A DNA stretch of 64,000 bases from G963662675 sp963676845 (GCA_963676845.2 CAXXKK010000032.1:1-64000); one strand, 5' to 3'. Positions 25,271-35,116 are shown, numbered from the stretch's first letter. The notes: a model not told the origin generated them from the letters alone. Made by a program: numbers and translations.

Positions 25271-28099
25271 TCAAATTTCTATCCCGTAGGCATCATCAAT
25301 ACGTCCAACTGGTGGCCAATATTTATTGTTTTTTAGCCATTCAAGTGGGAATGCAGCCTGTTGTCTGGTATACGAATGATTCCATTCATCAGAGGTTACA
25401 TTGTTTGCTGTGTGTGGCGCATTTTTTAGTGGATTATCTAATTTGTCCGATTTCCCGGAAACAATTTCCTGGATCTCTTCATAAATAGAACGCATGGCTT
25501 CAATAAAACGATCCAGCTCTTCCCTTGATTCACTTTCTGTAGGTTCTACCATTAGCGTACCATGAACAGGGAATGAAAGAGTAGGAGCATGGAATCCATA
25601 ATCCATTAAACGTTTGGCAATATCAGCTTCGGTAATCCCGGATTCATTTTTAAAGTGACGGCATTCCAAAATCATTTCGTGAGCAACACGCCCGTTTTTG
25701 CCTGTATAAAGGATTCCATAAGTATCTTGCAGAGCACTTGATATGTAATTCGCATTCAGAATTGCAATTTCTGTTGCACGTTTTAGTCCGTCAGCTCCTA
25801 ACATTTTAATGTATCCGTAAGTTATAGGAAGGATGGATGCACTTCCCCAGGGAGCAGCAGAAACCGCTGAGATACCAACATGTCCATTATTCATCACCGG
25901 ATGTGAAGGTAAAAACTCAACCAAATGTTCAGCAACGGCAATAGGGCCAACTCCAGGACCACCTCCACCGTGAGGGATTGCAAATGTTTTGTGTAGGTTT
26001 AAGTGGCAAACGTCTGCTCCAACCTGATGTGGATTTGTTAACCCAACCTGAGCATTCATGTTGGCACCATCCATATATACTTGTCCACCGTTTTGGTGAA
26101 TAATTTCACACATTTCAACAATTGAGGCTTCGAAAACACCATGCGTAGATGGGTAAGTAACCATAAATGCTGATAGAGTGTCTTTATATTCTTCTGCTTT
26201 TTTACGCAATTCGTCAACATCAATATTGCCCTTTTCATCGCAGGGAACAACTACTACTTTCATGCCGGCCATAACGGCACTGGCTGGGTTTGTTCCGTGA
26301 GCTGATGAAGGGATAAGCACAACTTTTCGTTTATAGTCTTCCCGACTTTGATGATAAGCCTGAATGACCATTAAGCCTGCATATTCACCGGCAGCTCCGG
26401 AGTTCGGTTGTAAGCTAACATCAGCAAAACCAGTTATTTCAGCAAGATCACGGCGAAGTTCTTCCATCATTTCCTGGTAGCCACGAGCCTGGTTTTTGGG
26501 AACGAACGGATGGATGCCCCCAAACTCAATCCAGCTTAGAGGTAACATTTCGGTTGCAGCATTGAGTTTCATGGTACATGATCCCAGTGGAATCATGGAA
26601 TGAGTAAGTGAAATATCGCGATGTTCAAGTCTCTTTATATAACGAACCATCTCTGTTTCAGAACGGTATTTGTTGAATGCATCCTGCTCCATGTACTGAC
26701 TTGTGCGTAATAATTCTGAAGCAATCGTTATTTCATCAGGATATTTATTTATAAAAGGATAAGGTTTGTTTGCAGCCTTTGCAAAAACCTCGATAATCCA
26801 GTTAATATCGTCCAGGTTGGTTGTTTCATCAATGCTTAAGCCAACTTCTCCATTTTCAAAATAGCGGAAATTCATTTCCAACTCATGCGATAACCATTCA
26901 ATATCTTCATGTTTTACATGTTTGGGAAGAGAAAAACGAATGGTGTCAAAATAGTTCGTATTGAGTTGGGTGTATCCCAGTTTTGTAATTTCTTTTGCCA
27001 GTAATCCGGCGATGCTATGAATCCGTTCTGCAATTTGCCTGATTCCTCTAGGGCCATGATAAACGGCATAAAATCCGGCCATTGATGCTAATAATGCCTG
27101 TGCAGTACAAATATTGGAAGTGGCACGTTCACGTTTAATATGCTGTTCTCGTGTTTGCAATGCCATGCGTAAAGCCCTGTTCCCATGTTGGTCTTTTGAA
27201 ATTCCGATGATACGACCAGGCATGCTTCGTTTGTATTCATCTTTGGTGGCAAAGTAAGCAGCATGTGGTCCTCCATATCCCATTGGAATACCAAAACGTT
27301 GAGAACTTCCGAAAACCATATCGGCTCCCCATTCTCCGGGAGGAGTTAGTATTGCCAGACTTAACAAATCAGCAGCAACAGCTAATTTAGCATCAACAGC
27401 GTGAGCTTGTTCTGCAAGGTTTTCGTATGAGATAATTTCACCATTTGAATTGGGATATTGAATAATAGCACCAATAACTTCATCGGTGAAAATAAAATCA
27501 GAAGCATCCATTATCCTTAAATCTATATTTAAAGGAAATGCTCTTGTTTTTAGTACATCATAAGTTTGAGGCCAAATGTACTGGTCGACTAAAACTACAT
27601 TTGCTCCTGCTTTTGCTTTTGCGCGTGAACGAGAGTTTAGCATCATAATCATGGCTTCGGCAGCAGCAGTTGCTTCATCCAGTAAAGATGCATTGGCAAG
27701 TTCCATGGATGTAAGTTCACAAACCATGGTTTGGTAATTAAGCAAAGCTTCCAAACGACCCTGTGAAATTTCAGCCTGATATGGAGTATATGAAGTATAC
27801 CAAACCGGATTCTCAAGCACATTTCTTAGAATTACAGCAGGGGTTATGCTATCGTAATAACCCATTCCGATGTACGTATTGAAAACTTTATTTTTTTGAG
27901 CCAGGGCAAGGATTTTACGGAAATATTGTCTTTCAGTTAAACCATCTTCAAGTTTCAATGGTGTTTTTAACCTGATGTTTTCAGGGATGGTTTGATCGAT
28001 TAATTCATCCAATGTTGAAACACCAATTGTTTCTAACATTTCTTTTACATCCTGTTTTCTGGGACCGATATGACGGCTTACAAATTTATCACTTGCCAT
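25271..28099 (-). CDS. gcvP: Glycine dehydrogenase (decarboxylating), P-protein
   Basis: 942 aa, a fused alpha2-type P-protein of normal length. It decarboxylates glycine with PLP and passes the aminomethyl group to lipoyl-GcvH in the glycine cleavage system. The N-terminal half begins VSRHIGPRKQDVKEMLETIG and has YTPYQAEISQGRLEALLNYQ. The C-terminal half carries the PLP lysine in VCHLNLHKTFAIPHGGGGPG near residue 695, with SAAPWGSASILPITYGYIKM nearby. No gcvT or gcvH is in the window. A -7 element lies upstream. Confidence 0.97.
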   Translation of the reverse strand: MASDKFVSRHIGPRKQDVKEMLETIGVSTLDELIDQTIPENIRLKTPLKLEDGLTERQYFRKILALAQKNKVFNTYIGMGYYDSITPAVILRNVLENPVWYTSYTPYQAEISQGRLEALLNYQTMVCELTSMELANASLLDEATAAAEAMIMMLNSRSRAKAKAGANVVLVDQYIWPQTYDVLKTRAFPLNIDLRIMDASDFIFTDEVIGAIIQYPNSNGEIISYENLAEQAHAVDAKLAVAADLLSLAILTPPGEWGADMVFGSSQRFGIPMGYGGPHAAYFATKDEYKRSMPGRIIGISKDQHGNRALRMALQTREQHIKRERATSNICTAQALLASMAGFYAVYHGPRGIRQIAERIHSIAGLLAKEITKLGYTQLNTNYFDTIRFSLPKHVKHEDIEWLSHELEMNFRYFENGEVGLSIDETTNLDDINWIIEVFAKAANKPYPFINKYPDEITIASELLRTSQYMEQDAFNKYRSETEMVRYIKRLEHRDISLTHSMIPLGSCTMKLNAATEMLPLSWIEFGGIHPFVPKNQARGYQEMMEELRRDLAEITGFADVSLQPNSGAAGEYAGLMVIQAYHQSREDYKRKVVLIPSSAHGTNPASAVMAGMKVVVVPCDEKGNIDVDELRKKAEEYKDTLSAFMVTYPSTHGVFEASIVEMCEIIHQNGGQVYMDGANMNAQVGLTNPHQVGADVCHLNLHKTFAIPHGGGGPGVGPIAVAEHLVEFLPSHPVMNNGHVGISAVSAAPWGSASILPITYGYIKMLGADGLKRATEIAILNANYISSALQDTYGILYTGKNGRVAHEMILECRHFKNESGITEADIAKRLMDYGFHAPTLSFPVHGTLMVEPTESESREELDRFIEAMRSIYEEIQEIVSGKSDKLDNPLKNAPHTANNVTSDEWNHSYTRQQAAFPLEWLKNNKYWPPVGRIDDAYGIEI

Positions 28100-28125
28100 G
28101 TTTATTGCTGATTTTTAAGAAGTGC

Positions 28126-28133
28126 CAAAAATA
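28126..28133 (-). promoter_or_regulatory. Predicted gcvP promoter, -7 element
   Basis: TATTTTTG on the minus strand matches TAnnTTTG, 27 bases upstream of the gcvP ATG. I see no glycine riboswitch in this short leader. Confidence 0.5.
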
Positions 28134-28279
28134 GTTCGAAAATTTCCGAAGAAAAAATGATTTTTATCTTGTTTTAAGATACCACAAACTGTATGTTTTT
28201 GCAACTTATTTTACTTGATCCATCTTAATATATTAGACAGTTATTGAGAGATTTCCCCCAAAAAGTAAAAAATTAGATA

Positions 28280-28921
28280 CTAGTCCATTAAGAATGGATT
28301 TGAAGTTTTCTCGAAGCCAATGTTAGTTTCCGGTCCATGACCACTGTACACAATGGTGTCTTCGGGTAACACAAGTAATTTTGTCTTGATATTACTGATA
28401 AGTTGTTCGTAGCTTCCCTTGGGTAAGTCAGTACGACCAATGCTTCCATAGAAAAGAACATCACCTGCCAATACGAATTTTTGTTCGGATTGATGAATAA
28501 CTAAGCTTCCGGGAGAATGACCGGGAACATGAAGTAGTTCTAATTCTGAGTTCCCAAACTGGATTTTATCGCCTTCCTGAATATATTCATCGGGATCGTC
28601 AACCGGTTCCAGTGGAACGCCAAAAGCATCACCTTGCGTTTCTGCCCTTTCAATTAAAAATGAATCTTCCTTGTGTGCTAAAAAAGGGATTTTATACTTT
28701 GTCCGTAGATAGGAAATGCCAAGTATATGATCGAAATGACAATGTGTGTTGACAAGCTTTACTGGCTTCAAGTTTTTATCTGCGAGAAAACTTTCCAATT
28801 CTTTTTGTTCATTTTCAAAATAACAACCTGCATCTACAATAATGCATTCTCCGGTTTCATCGTATAAAACGTATGTATTTTCCTGAATAGGATTAAATGT
28901 GAATTTCTGAATTTGTATCAT
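28280..28921 (-). CDS. Metallo-beta-lactamase-fold hydrolase (GloB-like)
   Basis: 213 aa. The zinc motif THCHFDHILG is near residue 60, followed by the later ligands in HVPGHSPGSLVIH near 135, VLAGDVLFYGSIGRTDL near 155 and VYSGHGPET near 195. This is the single-domain MBL type often named hydroxyacylglutathione hydrolase, but it lacks the glutathione-binding C-terminal domain of true GloB. It lies 5 bases downstream of pcm on the same strand and is likely co-transcribed. The substrate is uncertain. Confidence 0.85.
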   Translation of the reverse strand: MIQIQKFTFNPIQENTYVLYDETGECIIVDAGCYFENEQKELESFLADKNLKPVKLVNTHCHFDHILGISYLRTKYKIPFLAHKEDSFLIERAETQGDAFGVPLEPVDDPDEYIQEGDKIQFGNSELELLHVPGHSPGSLVIHQSEQKFVLAGDVLFYGSIGRTDLPKGSYEQLISNIKTKLLVLPEDTIVYSGHGPETNIGFEKTSNPFLMD

Positions 28922-28926
28922 ATGAA

Positions 28927-29586
28927 TTACTTTTCTGTACCCTTTAACATAGGTACGAACACAAATGTTCCGTGTGATTCTTTTTTATAGTCATCTTCGC
29001 CTTCTTTTATAATGACTGTCATTATTTGTTTTTCTGGAGGTCCCAGGGGGATAACCATTCTCCCTCCCACCCGAAGTTGTTTTAATAAATCTTCAGGAAT
29101 AATAGGAGCCCCGGCTGTTACAATGATTTTGTCGAAAGGCCCGTAAGTGGGTAGCCCTTTGTATCCGTCACCATAAAAGAATTTTGGGTTGTAGCCCAGG
29201 TCGGGGAGTAACTGTTGTACCTTTTGGTATAATTCCCGTTGACGTTCAATTGTATAAACTTTCACTCCCATTTCGACAAGTACTGCTGCCTGATAGCCAG
29301 ATCCCGTTCCTACTTCAAGAACTTTTTCGTTTGGTTCCAGTTGGAGCATTAAGGTTTGAAAGGCAACGGTGTAGGGTTGAGATATGGTTTGCCCGGCTCC
29401 AATTGGGAAAGCCTGGTCTTTGTATGCAAATTGAATGAAACTACTCTCCATGAATAAATGCCGGGGAACCTTTGAAATTGCATTCAGGACTTTTTCATCT
29501 CTAATGCCTTTTATTTTAAGTCCTTCAACCAAACGGTTTCGTAAACCTTGATGTCTAAAAGTATCTCTTGGGTCCGTAGCTTTCAT
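28927..29586 (-). CDS. pcm: Protein-L-isoaspartate O-methyltransferase
   Basis: 219 aa. It methylates isoaspartyl residues using S-adenosylmethionine so that damaged proteins can be repaired. The N-terminal part DTFRHQGLRNRLVEGLKIKG and RHLFMESSFIQFAYKDQAFP (with GAGQTISQPYTVAFQTLML) is diagnostic. The SAM motif EKVLEVGTGSGYQAAVLVEM is near residue 90, and IIVTAGAPIIPEDLLKQLRV follows. Length is normal. Confidence 0.95.
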   Translation of the reverse strand: MKATDPRDTFRHQGLRNRLVEGLKIKGIRDEKVLNAISKVPRHLFMESSFIQFAYKDQAFPIGAGQTISQPYTVAFQTLMLQLEPNEKVLEVGTGSGYQAAVLVEMGVKVYTIERQRELYQKVQQLLPDLGYNPKFFYGDGYKGLPTYGPFDKIIVTAGAPIIPEDLLKQLRVGGRMVIPLGPPEKQIMTVIIKEGEDDYKKESHGTFVFVPMLKGTEK

Positions 29587-29713
29587 TGATGCAAAATTAA
29601 TTCTAAATGATTATCCTTTACTTTTCTCTTCGTCGTACCTTATCAACAAAATCCGTTGAAAAGTTTAGAATTCAGGAATCCCTAAAATAGCTTTTTATTT
29701 CTAATTTGCAGCT

Positions 29714-30553
29714 ATGATTAAAATAGGTTTTTTGTCATCGGGGAGTGCTGTCAACAAGTACATTGATTTGATTCAACAGGAAAATGATCTTAAACTCACA
29801 AATTATTCTATAGATACAGATCTTTCTGGTGAATCATCAATTTTATTTAAGGCTGAGGAGGTGCTTGATTCTTCAGATGCCGTACATATTGATCTTCCTT
29901 CTCCCGGTTTTAAACTTTTAAAACTGGTTATACGAAGAAGTAATCACTTGTTTTCGGTCAGGCTTCCTTCCTTGAGTATGAATCAACTGAATGATTTGAT
30001 TGCGCTTGAATCTGAAGCGGGTTCTGTTACCCAGTTTTTTAATCCGTATGTTTTCTCAACTGATAATTTGAAATTGCTTAAGCGTTTTCAAACTCCGGCT
30101 TTAATTAATATCCGTTGTGTTGCAGCCAAGCCTGAAGAGTTGGAAGAACAGTTGATGAATCTCCTGCTTTATTTGATTTTGCTGGATAAAAGTGAGTTTA
30201 AAAAAGCGGATTTGTTTTCGATGGAGAATAAAGATGGAACCATCCTTTTAGATATTCGTTTGACCTTTTCCTCTGGAACAATTGCCGGGATAACTCTTTC
30301 TTCCCGTTTTAATAAGGATCAATCACAGGTAGAAATATTTCAACAAAATCAACCTATTGTAGTTTCTACTTTGCCAACGGCGAATGACGCAAAGTTTGAG
30401 GATGCAAAACAAAATGCGATTAAGCACTTTGTTAAAGCTATAAAGAACCGACAGGCTGTTTTGGTTTCACTTCCACAGCTTTTGCAGGCAAAAATTGTCA
30501 TGGAGTCAATCAAAGAAAAAATGAGAAACAGGGGAAGTTTGTTATTTTCATAA
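29714..30553 (+). CDS. Gfo/Idh/MocA-like NAD(P)-binding protein, atypical
   Basis: 279 aa. The N-terminus MIKIGFLSSGSAVNKYIDLI resembles a Rossmann start but lacks the usual GxGxxG, and SSDAVHIDLPSPGFKLLKL stands where Gfo/Idh proteins have the sugar-enzyme motif with EKP. A C-terminal beta-rich part (GTILLDIRLTFSSGTIAGIT) fits the fold. It is probably non-catalytic or has an unusual substrate. It precedes a polyprenyl glycosylphosphotransferase by 35 bases, so it may act in the same surface-polysaccharide pathway. Confidence 0.55.
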   Translation: MIKIGFLSSGSAVNKYIDLIQQENDLKLTNYSIDTDLSGESSILFKAEEVLDSSDAVHIDLPSPGFKLLKLVIRRSNHLFSVRLPSLSMNQLNDLIALESEAGSVTQFFNPYVFSTDNLKLLKRFQTPALINIRCVAAKPEELEEQLMNLLLYLILLDKSEFKKADLFSMENKDGTILLDIRLTFSSGTIAGITLSSRFNKDQSQVEIFQQNQPIVVSTLPTANDAKFEDAKQNAIKHFVKAIKNRQAVLVSLPQLLQAKIVMESIKEKMRNRGSLLFS

Positions 30554-30588
30554 AAACTCTACTTTTGCTGCAATAATCAAACGTATAG

Positions 30589-32052
30589 ATGCGTTTTCAG
30601 CTTACTGGAAACTCAACCCAAACTTTATCCGGATTTATGAATAAAAGAGCACAAGTTGCTAAGTACTTGTTTTTTGACCTGCTTGCTGCTGCAGTGAGCT
30701 GGACATTGTTCTTTGTATATCGTAAATCTTACATTGAACCACAGAAATTTGGAATTGATGTGCCAATTGAATTTACGTCACGTTATTATCTGGGCTTATT
30801 ACTTATTCCTCTTTTTTGGATTACGGTTTATTACATAAGTGGATATTATACCAAAATATATAGAAAATCGAGACTGATAGAATTGGGGCAGACCTTTCTG
30901 ACATCCCTAGGAGGTGTTATTTTTATTTTCTTCGCCCTTTTGCTTGATGATTTTATAGGTTCGTATAAAAATTACTACAACCTCTTTCTTACTCTTTTTA
31001 TTTTGCATTTTGGACTGACTTATTTTTTTAGGGTGATACAAACCAGTCGGAATGCTCATAAAATTCAATCCCGGAAAATCGGGTTTAATACCATTATCGT
31101 TGGAGGAAATGAAAAAGCTGTAAATATTTATAAGGAGATTGAGTCTCAGGAAAAATCAGCAGGGAATAAGTTTATTGGGTTTTTATCAGTTGAAGAAAAT
31201 GAGAGTTATTCTTTGGATCAATACATTCCCAGACTTGGAAAATACCAGGATTTTCATAAGATTTCAGAAGAGGTTGAAGTTGAAGAAGTTATTGTTGCTA
31301 TCGAATCCACAGAACATGATTTGCTGAGTGATATTCTAACTTGCCTGCAAAATCAGACTGTAACTATTTGGGGAGTTCCTGATTTGTTTGATATGCTATC
31401 TGGTATGATCAAAACCAACGTTCTGTTCTCAAGCCCTCTAATTAAAATCTCGAATGGAATAATGCCTGCCTGGCAGGAAAATTTGAAACGGCTTTTCGAT
31501 GTTGCGTTTTCTGTTCTAGCAATTATCCTCTTTTCCCCATTTATACTTTTTTTTATCATCTGGATTAAAAAAGATTCTTCGGGGCCAGTTTTCTATAAAC
31601 AAAAACGCATTGGAAGACATGGTAAGCCGTTTACTATTTATAAATTCCGTACGATGGTGCAGGATGCTGAAAACGGAAAACCTGCTCTTTCCTCTCATGA
31701 TGATCCGCGCATTACCAAATTTGGACGGTTTTTGAGAAAAACACATCTGGATGAAATTCCTCAGTTTTATAATGTGATTGTGGGTGAAATGTCGCTTGTT
31801 GGGCCACGGCCAGAGAGGCAATATTACATTGATCAACTGGTGCAAAGAGCTCCGCATTATACTTTGCTGCAAAAAATACGACCAGGCATTACTTCTTGGG
31901 GACAAGTGAAATACGGTTATGCATCCAATATTGATGAGATGCTGGAGCGTTTGCCTTACGATTTGGTTTACATGAAGAATATCTCACTTTACCTGGATTT
32001 TAAAATACTGATTCATACCTTTTTGGAAATTTTCAGGGCAAAAGGGAAGTAG
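30589..32052 (+). CDS. Exopolysaccharide polyprenyl glycosylphosphotransferase (WcaJ-like)
   Basis: 487 aa. Four to five N-terminal membrane helices (about residues 25-155) are followed by a Rossmann-like CoA-binding segment (GFNTIIVGGNEKAVNIYKEI) and a further membrane helix (LFDVAFSVLAIILFSPFILF near 305). The catalytic domain has GPVFYKQKRIGRHGKPFTIY, YKFRTMVQDAENG, RKTHLDEIPQFYNVIVGEMS and LVGPRPERQYY. These enzymes transfer the first sugar-1-phosphate to undecaprenyl phosphate to start repeat-unit synthesis. No other polysaccharide genes lie nearby, so the sugar is unknown. Confidence 0.92.
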   Translation: MRFQLTGNSTQTLSGFMNKRAQVAKYLFFDLLAAAVSWTLFFVYRKSYIEPQKFGIDVPIEFTSRYYLGLLLIPLFWITVYYISGYYTKIYRKSRLIELGQTFLTSLGGVIFIFFALLLDDFIGSYKNYYNLFLTLFILHFGLTYFFRVIQTSRNAHKIQSRKIGFNTIIVGGNEKAVNIYKEIESQEKSAGNKFIGFLSVEENESYSLDQYIPRLGKYQDFHKISEEVEVEEVIVAIESTEHDLLSDILTCLQNQTVTIWGVPDLFDMLSGMIKTNVLFSSPLIKISNGIMPAWQENLKRLFDVAFSVLAIILFSPFILFFIIWIKKDSSGPVFYKQKRIGRHGKPFTIYKFRTMVQDAENGKPALSSHDDPRITKFGRFLRKTHLDEIPQFYNVIVGEMSLVGPRPERQYYIDQLVQRAPHYTLLQKIRPGITSWGQVKYGYASNIDEMLERLPYDLVYMKNISLYLDFKILIHTFLEIFRAKGK

Positions 32053-32054
32053 GA

Positions 32055-32612
32055 TTAGTGCAAGCTGAATTTTTGCAAAACGCGATATTCCGGTTCGGTT
32101 GGTTTTAAAATACTTTCATACAAAATGATTTCTTTTACCTGGATAGTTTGCTGCTCGTTGTTGCTGAATTTCTCAAGTGTTGCAAAGAAATGAGTTTTAT
32201 TTTTAATGAATTTCATCCTGCCCAATGTGAGATGGGGACTGTATTTTCGTTGCATTCCTTCAAAGCCAAATTCTTCCAGCGATCGTTGTAGTTTCTCAAC
32301 AAAACAATTTAGTTGATCGGCTTCTTTAATTCCAATGAAAACTACGGCCGGGTTCTTTCTTTTTCCAAAGTAGGAAAGCCTTTTTAGTAAGAATGAAAAA
32401 GATGACGTTTCTGCGGTTAAGCTTCCCAGGGCTTTTATGATTTTTGAAATCTGAGCTTCGTTTAAATCTCCTAAAAACTGAAGCGTTAAATGCTGGTTTT
32501 CATCAGCGACCCAGCGAATTCGTTCTTCTTTTAATTCTTTCTTTAGTTGAGAAAGGATTACTTCAAAATCGGGGTTTAGTTCTATCTTAATTGCGATGAA
32601 GATTCTTTTCAT
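32055..32612 (-). CDS. thpR: RNA 2',3'-cyclic phosphodiesterase
   Basis: 185 aa, 2H phosphoesterase (LigT/ThpR) family. Both HxTx motifs are present: HLTLQFLGDL near residue 43 and HLTLGRMKFI near 127. It hydrolyses 2',3'-cyclic phosphates at RNA ends; the physiological substrate is unclear. Its ATG overlaps the stop of the upstream DUF4294 gene by one base (TGATG-type coupling), and it converges with the glycosylphosphotransferase gene 2 bases away. Confidence 0.9.
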   Translation of the reverse strand: MKRIFIAIKIELNPDFEVILSQLKKELKEERIRWVADENQHLTLQFLGDLNEAQISKIIKALGSLTAETSSFSFLLKRLSYFGKRKNPAVVFIGIKEADQLNCFVEKLQRSLEEFGFEGMQRKYSPHLTLGRMKFIKNKTHFFATLEKFSNNEQQTIQVKEIILYESILKPTEPEYRVLQKFSLH

Positions 32613-33196
32613 CAGATTATTCCGGCTTCAATGAAATAGATTATTTGCTCGATGTTGCGATCCTCGTAAAGCGGGTCGTATTCGTCTTTTAAATTATGTC
32701 CGAACAGGCGGGCAATATTTTGCCAGAAGAAAGCTGTAAATCCACTTTTCAGATCCTTAATAAGTTCGTACGAAGTATGCTGGGTTTCCCGGTCAATAAG
32801 TTTAATAAGTATTCGCCCTTCCGAGATGGTTAGCTTTTTCAACTCCGGTCCATATTGGTCAAATAACTCTTCTTCGGCTTGCTTGACGTATTTCTTTTGA
32901 AGTTTGGGATCATCGGTCATTCTGTATTTTATATCGTATTCACGAATTAATTCTCCTGCAATTTTTGCATACGGATAGACTTTTTTTACTTTCTGCATAA
33001 GTCGGGTGTAGCGTCTTTCTTCTCTTCTGTTTTCAAAATTAGTGGGGAAAACCGGGATTTCATCCAAATTAATATGAGGAAGAACTTCTCCATTCTCAAT
33101 AATTACATCTAAATAATTGAGGGTATCTTTTGCTTGTGAAAATCCTTGTAATGAAAAGCAAAAGCTAAGACCGATGAAGAGAATGAATGCTTTCAT
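32612..33196 (-). CDS. DUF4294 exported protein
   Basis: 194 aa from ATG at 33196 (MKAFILFIGLSFCFSLQGFS, a signal peptide); the start at 33262 adds an unsupported leader. The body has RREERRYTRLMQKVKKVYPY, AKIAGELIREYDIKYRMTDD and ISEGRILIKLIDRETQHTSY, matching the Bacteroidota-specific DUF4294 family of unknown function. A C-terminal FFWQNIARLFGHNLKDEYDP is well conserved from memory. It is translationally coupled to thpR. Confidence 0.8.
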   Translation of the reverse strand: MKAFILFIGLSFCFSLQGFSQAKDTLNYLDVIIENGEVLPHINLDEIPVFPTNFENRREERRYTRLMQKVKKVYPYAKIAGELIREYDIKYRMTDDPKLQKKYVKQAEEELFDQYGPELKKLTISEGRILIKLIDRETQHTSYELIKDLKSGFTAFFWQNIARLFGHNLKDEYDPLYEDRNIEQIIYFIEAGII

Positions 33197-33272
33197 TTTA
33201 AAGGAGCTAAGATAATATGTTATTGAACTTAAATGAAGTATTAATTGTCCGATTTGATACATTCAATGTTCT

Positions 33273-33280
33273 TATATTTG
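33273..33280 (+). promoter_or_regulatory. Predicted promoter of the arginine deiminase gene, -7 element
   Basis: TATATTTG matches TAnnTTTG, 27 bases before the ATG at 33308. A TTTG lies 16 bases upstream, closer than the usual 19-21. Confidence 0.5.
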
Positions 33281-33307
33281 TTATAAATCAACAAAAGGGT
33301 ATACGTG

Positions 33308-34564
33308 ATGAACGAAAAAATGGTGGTAAACATTACATCTGAATTTGGAAAATTGGAAGGTGTAATTATTCATACTCCCGGATTGGAAGTTGAGGAAATG
33401 ACTCCTGAAACAGCCAGACGTGCGCTTTATAGTGATATTTTAAATTTGTCGGTTGCACAGGACGAATATGCTCAGTTTAAAGGTGTTCTTTCTGAAGTTT
33501 CAAAATGTTTTGAGCTTACCGATTTGTTGTCTGACGTTTTAAAAAATGATCAGGTGAAGGAATCTCTTTTGCAAGAAATTTGTGTAAAAGAGAATATTAT
33601 TGATATTCTTCCAAAGTTGATGGAGCATGATGCTGTCAAGTTGTCGAAATTGTTGATTCAGGGAGTCCCGATTGTCCGAGATAACTTAACCCGTTATTTG
33701 AGCAATGAGCGGTTTAGCTTAAGTCCGCTGCATAACTCTTTCTTTACACGCGATGCTTCAATGGCTTATGGAAATAAAGTCTTGATTGGGAAAATGGCGA
33801 ATAAAGTCAGGGATCGGGAATCTATGATTGTGGATGCGATTTTCAACAATCATCCTTTAATTGATGCGGAAACTGTTAACTCAGAAAGTACTTCTCCATC
33901 TGATATTTTTTCAATTGAAGGGGGAGATTTTCAGGTCGCCAGAAAGGATATTTTAGTGATTGGAACAGGAGTTCGAACAACGACACGAGGTATTGATTTT
34001 ATTCTGAAACAGATTAAGAACAGTTCGTCACTCCCCAAGCATATTATCGTTCAGGAATTGCCGGAATCCCCGGAATCTTTCATCCACCTGGATATGGTTT
34101 TTACTTTTTTGGATTATGATACTTGTATGGTTTATGAACCTCTTATTTTAGGGACAAATCGTTTTCGCACGATTCATATTGAAATAAAAAGCAAAGGAGA
34201 TGTGCGAATCTCGGAAGAAGCTAATCTCTTGGATGCTTTGAAAAAGCTGGGAGTTGATATGAAGCCTGTTTTTTGTGGCGGAACACAGGATGCATGGACA
34301 CAGGAACGGGAGCAATGGCATAGTGGTGCCAATTTCCTGGCTTTTGCTCCGGGACAGGTCATTGGTTATGAGCGAAATGTTTATACCATTGAAGAATTAA
34401 ATAAAAATGGGTTTGAAATTATCGCAGCAAAAGATATTATTGCAGGCGAAAAGAAAGTCCCCAAAAATCAGAAATGTGTGGTTACTATTGCCGGTTCTGA
34501 ATTGGCCAGGGGTGGAGGTGGTGCCCGTTGTATGAGCATGCCTTTCCGTAGAAAAAATGTGTAA
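33308..34564 (+). CDS. arcA: Arginine deiminase
   Basis: 418 aa from ATG at 33308, preferred over the GTG one codon upstream. It converts arginine to citrulline and ammonia. The family residues are visible: SPLHNSFFTRDASMAYG near residue 140, IEGGDFQVA near 205, HLDMVFTFLD near 262, the glycine-rich HSGANFLAFAPGQVIGYERN near 340 and the catalytic Cys in RGGGGARCMSMPFRR at the C-terminus. No arcB, arcC or antiporter is adjacent, so the full energy-yielding pathway is not encoded here. The SpoU gene follows after 15 bases. Confidence 0.88.
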   Translation: MNEKMVVNITSEFGKLEGVIIHTPGLEVEEMTPETARRALYSDILNLSVAQDEYAQFKGVLSEVSKCFELTDLLSDVLKNDQVKESLLQEICVKENIIDILPKLMEHDAVKLSKLLIQGVPIVRDNLTRYLSNERFSLSPLHNSFFTRDASMAYGNKVLIGKMANKVRDRESMIVDAIFNNHPLIDAETVNSESTSPSDIFSIEGGDFQVARKDILVIGTGVRTTTRGIDFILKQIKNSSSLPKHIIVQELPESPESFIHLDMVFTFLDYDTCMVYEPLILGTNRFRTIHIEIKSKGDVRISEEANLLDALKKLGVDMKPVFCGGTQDAWTQEREQWHSGANFLAFAPGQVIGYERNVYTIEELNKNGFEIIAAKDIIAGEKKVPKNQKCVVTIAGSELARGGGGARCMSMPFRRKNV

Positions 34565-34579
34565 GTAGAAACTGTAATT

Positions 34580-35116
34580 ATGCGAAAACTTAGAACTCAC
34601 GAATTAAATAGAATAGACGCTGATCAATACAAACAATCGGATAAGATACCTTTGGTTGTTGTTTTGGATAATATCAGGAGTTGTAACAACATTGGTTCAT
34701 TTTTTCGCACTTCGGATGCTTTGCTTATTGAAGAGCTTCATTTGTGTGGCATAACTGCAACTCCTCCCAATAAAGAAATACATAAAACAGCTCTTGATGC
34801 AGAAAAAACCGTTCAATGGCAATATTTTGAAAAAACCGAGGATTCTATTTCAACCTTAAAAGAAAAGGGATTCAAAATATATGCGATTGAGCAGATTGAT
34901 AAAAGTATTATGCTTCCTGATTTTCAACCTGATGAAAATGAAAAGATTGCCCTGGTTTTCGGAAATGAAGTAAAAGGTGTACAGCAAAAGATTGTTGATT
35001 TGTGTAATAGCGCTATCGAAATTCCTCAGTTTGGAACCAAGCATTCTTTTAATGTATCTGTTAGTGCTGGAATTGTTTTGTGGGATATCTTTAAGAAAAT
35101 CAAATTTGGGCGATAA
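34580..35116 (+). CDS. SpoU/TrmH-family RNA 2'-O-methyltransferase
   Basis: 178 aa. The three SPOUT motifs are present: motif 1 LDNIRSCNNIGSFFRTSDAL near residue 35, motif 2 KIALVFGNEVKGV near 125 and motif 3 IEIPQFGTKHSFNVSVSAGI near 150. It binds SAM in a trefoil knot and methylates tRNA or rRNA ribose. Its short length without an extra N-terminal domain resembles TrmH/TrmL-like enzymes; the target base cannot be read. It shares a strand with arginine deiminase, probably by readthrough. Confidence 0.88.
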   Translation: MRKLRTHELNRIDADQYKQSDKIPLVVVLDNIRSCNNIGSFFRTSDALLIEELHLCGITATPPNKEIHKTALDAEKTVQWQYFEKTEDSISTLKEKGFKIYAIEQIDKSIMLPDFQPDENEKIALVFGNEVKGVQQKIVDLCNSAIEIPQFGTKHSFNVSVSAGIVLWDIFKKIKFGR

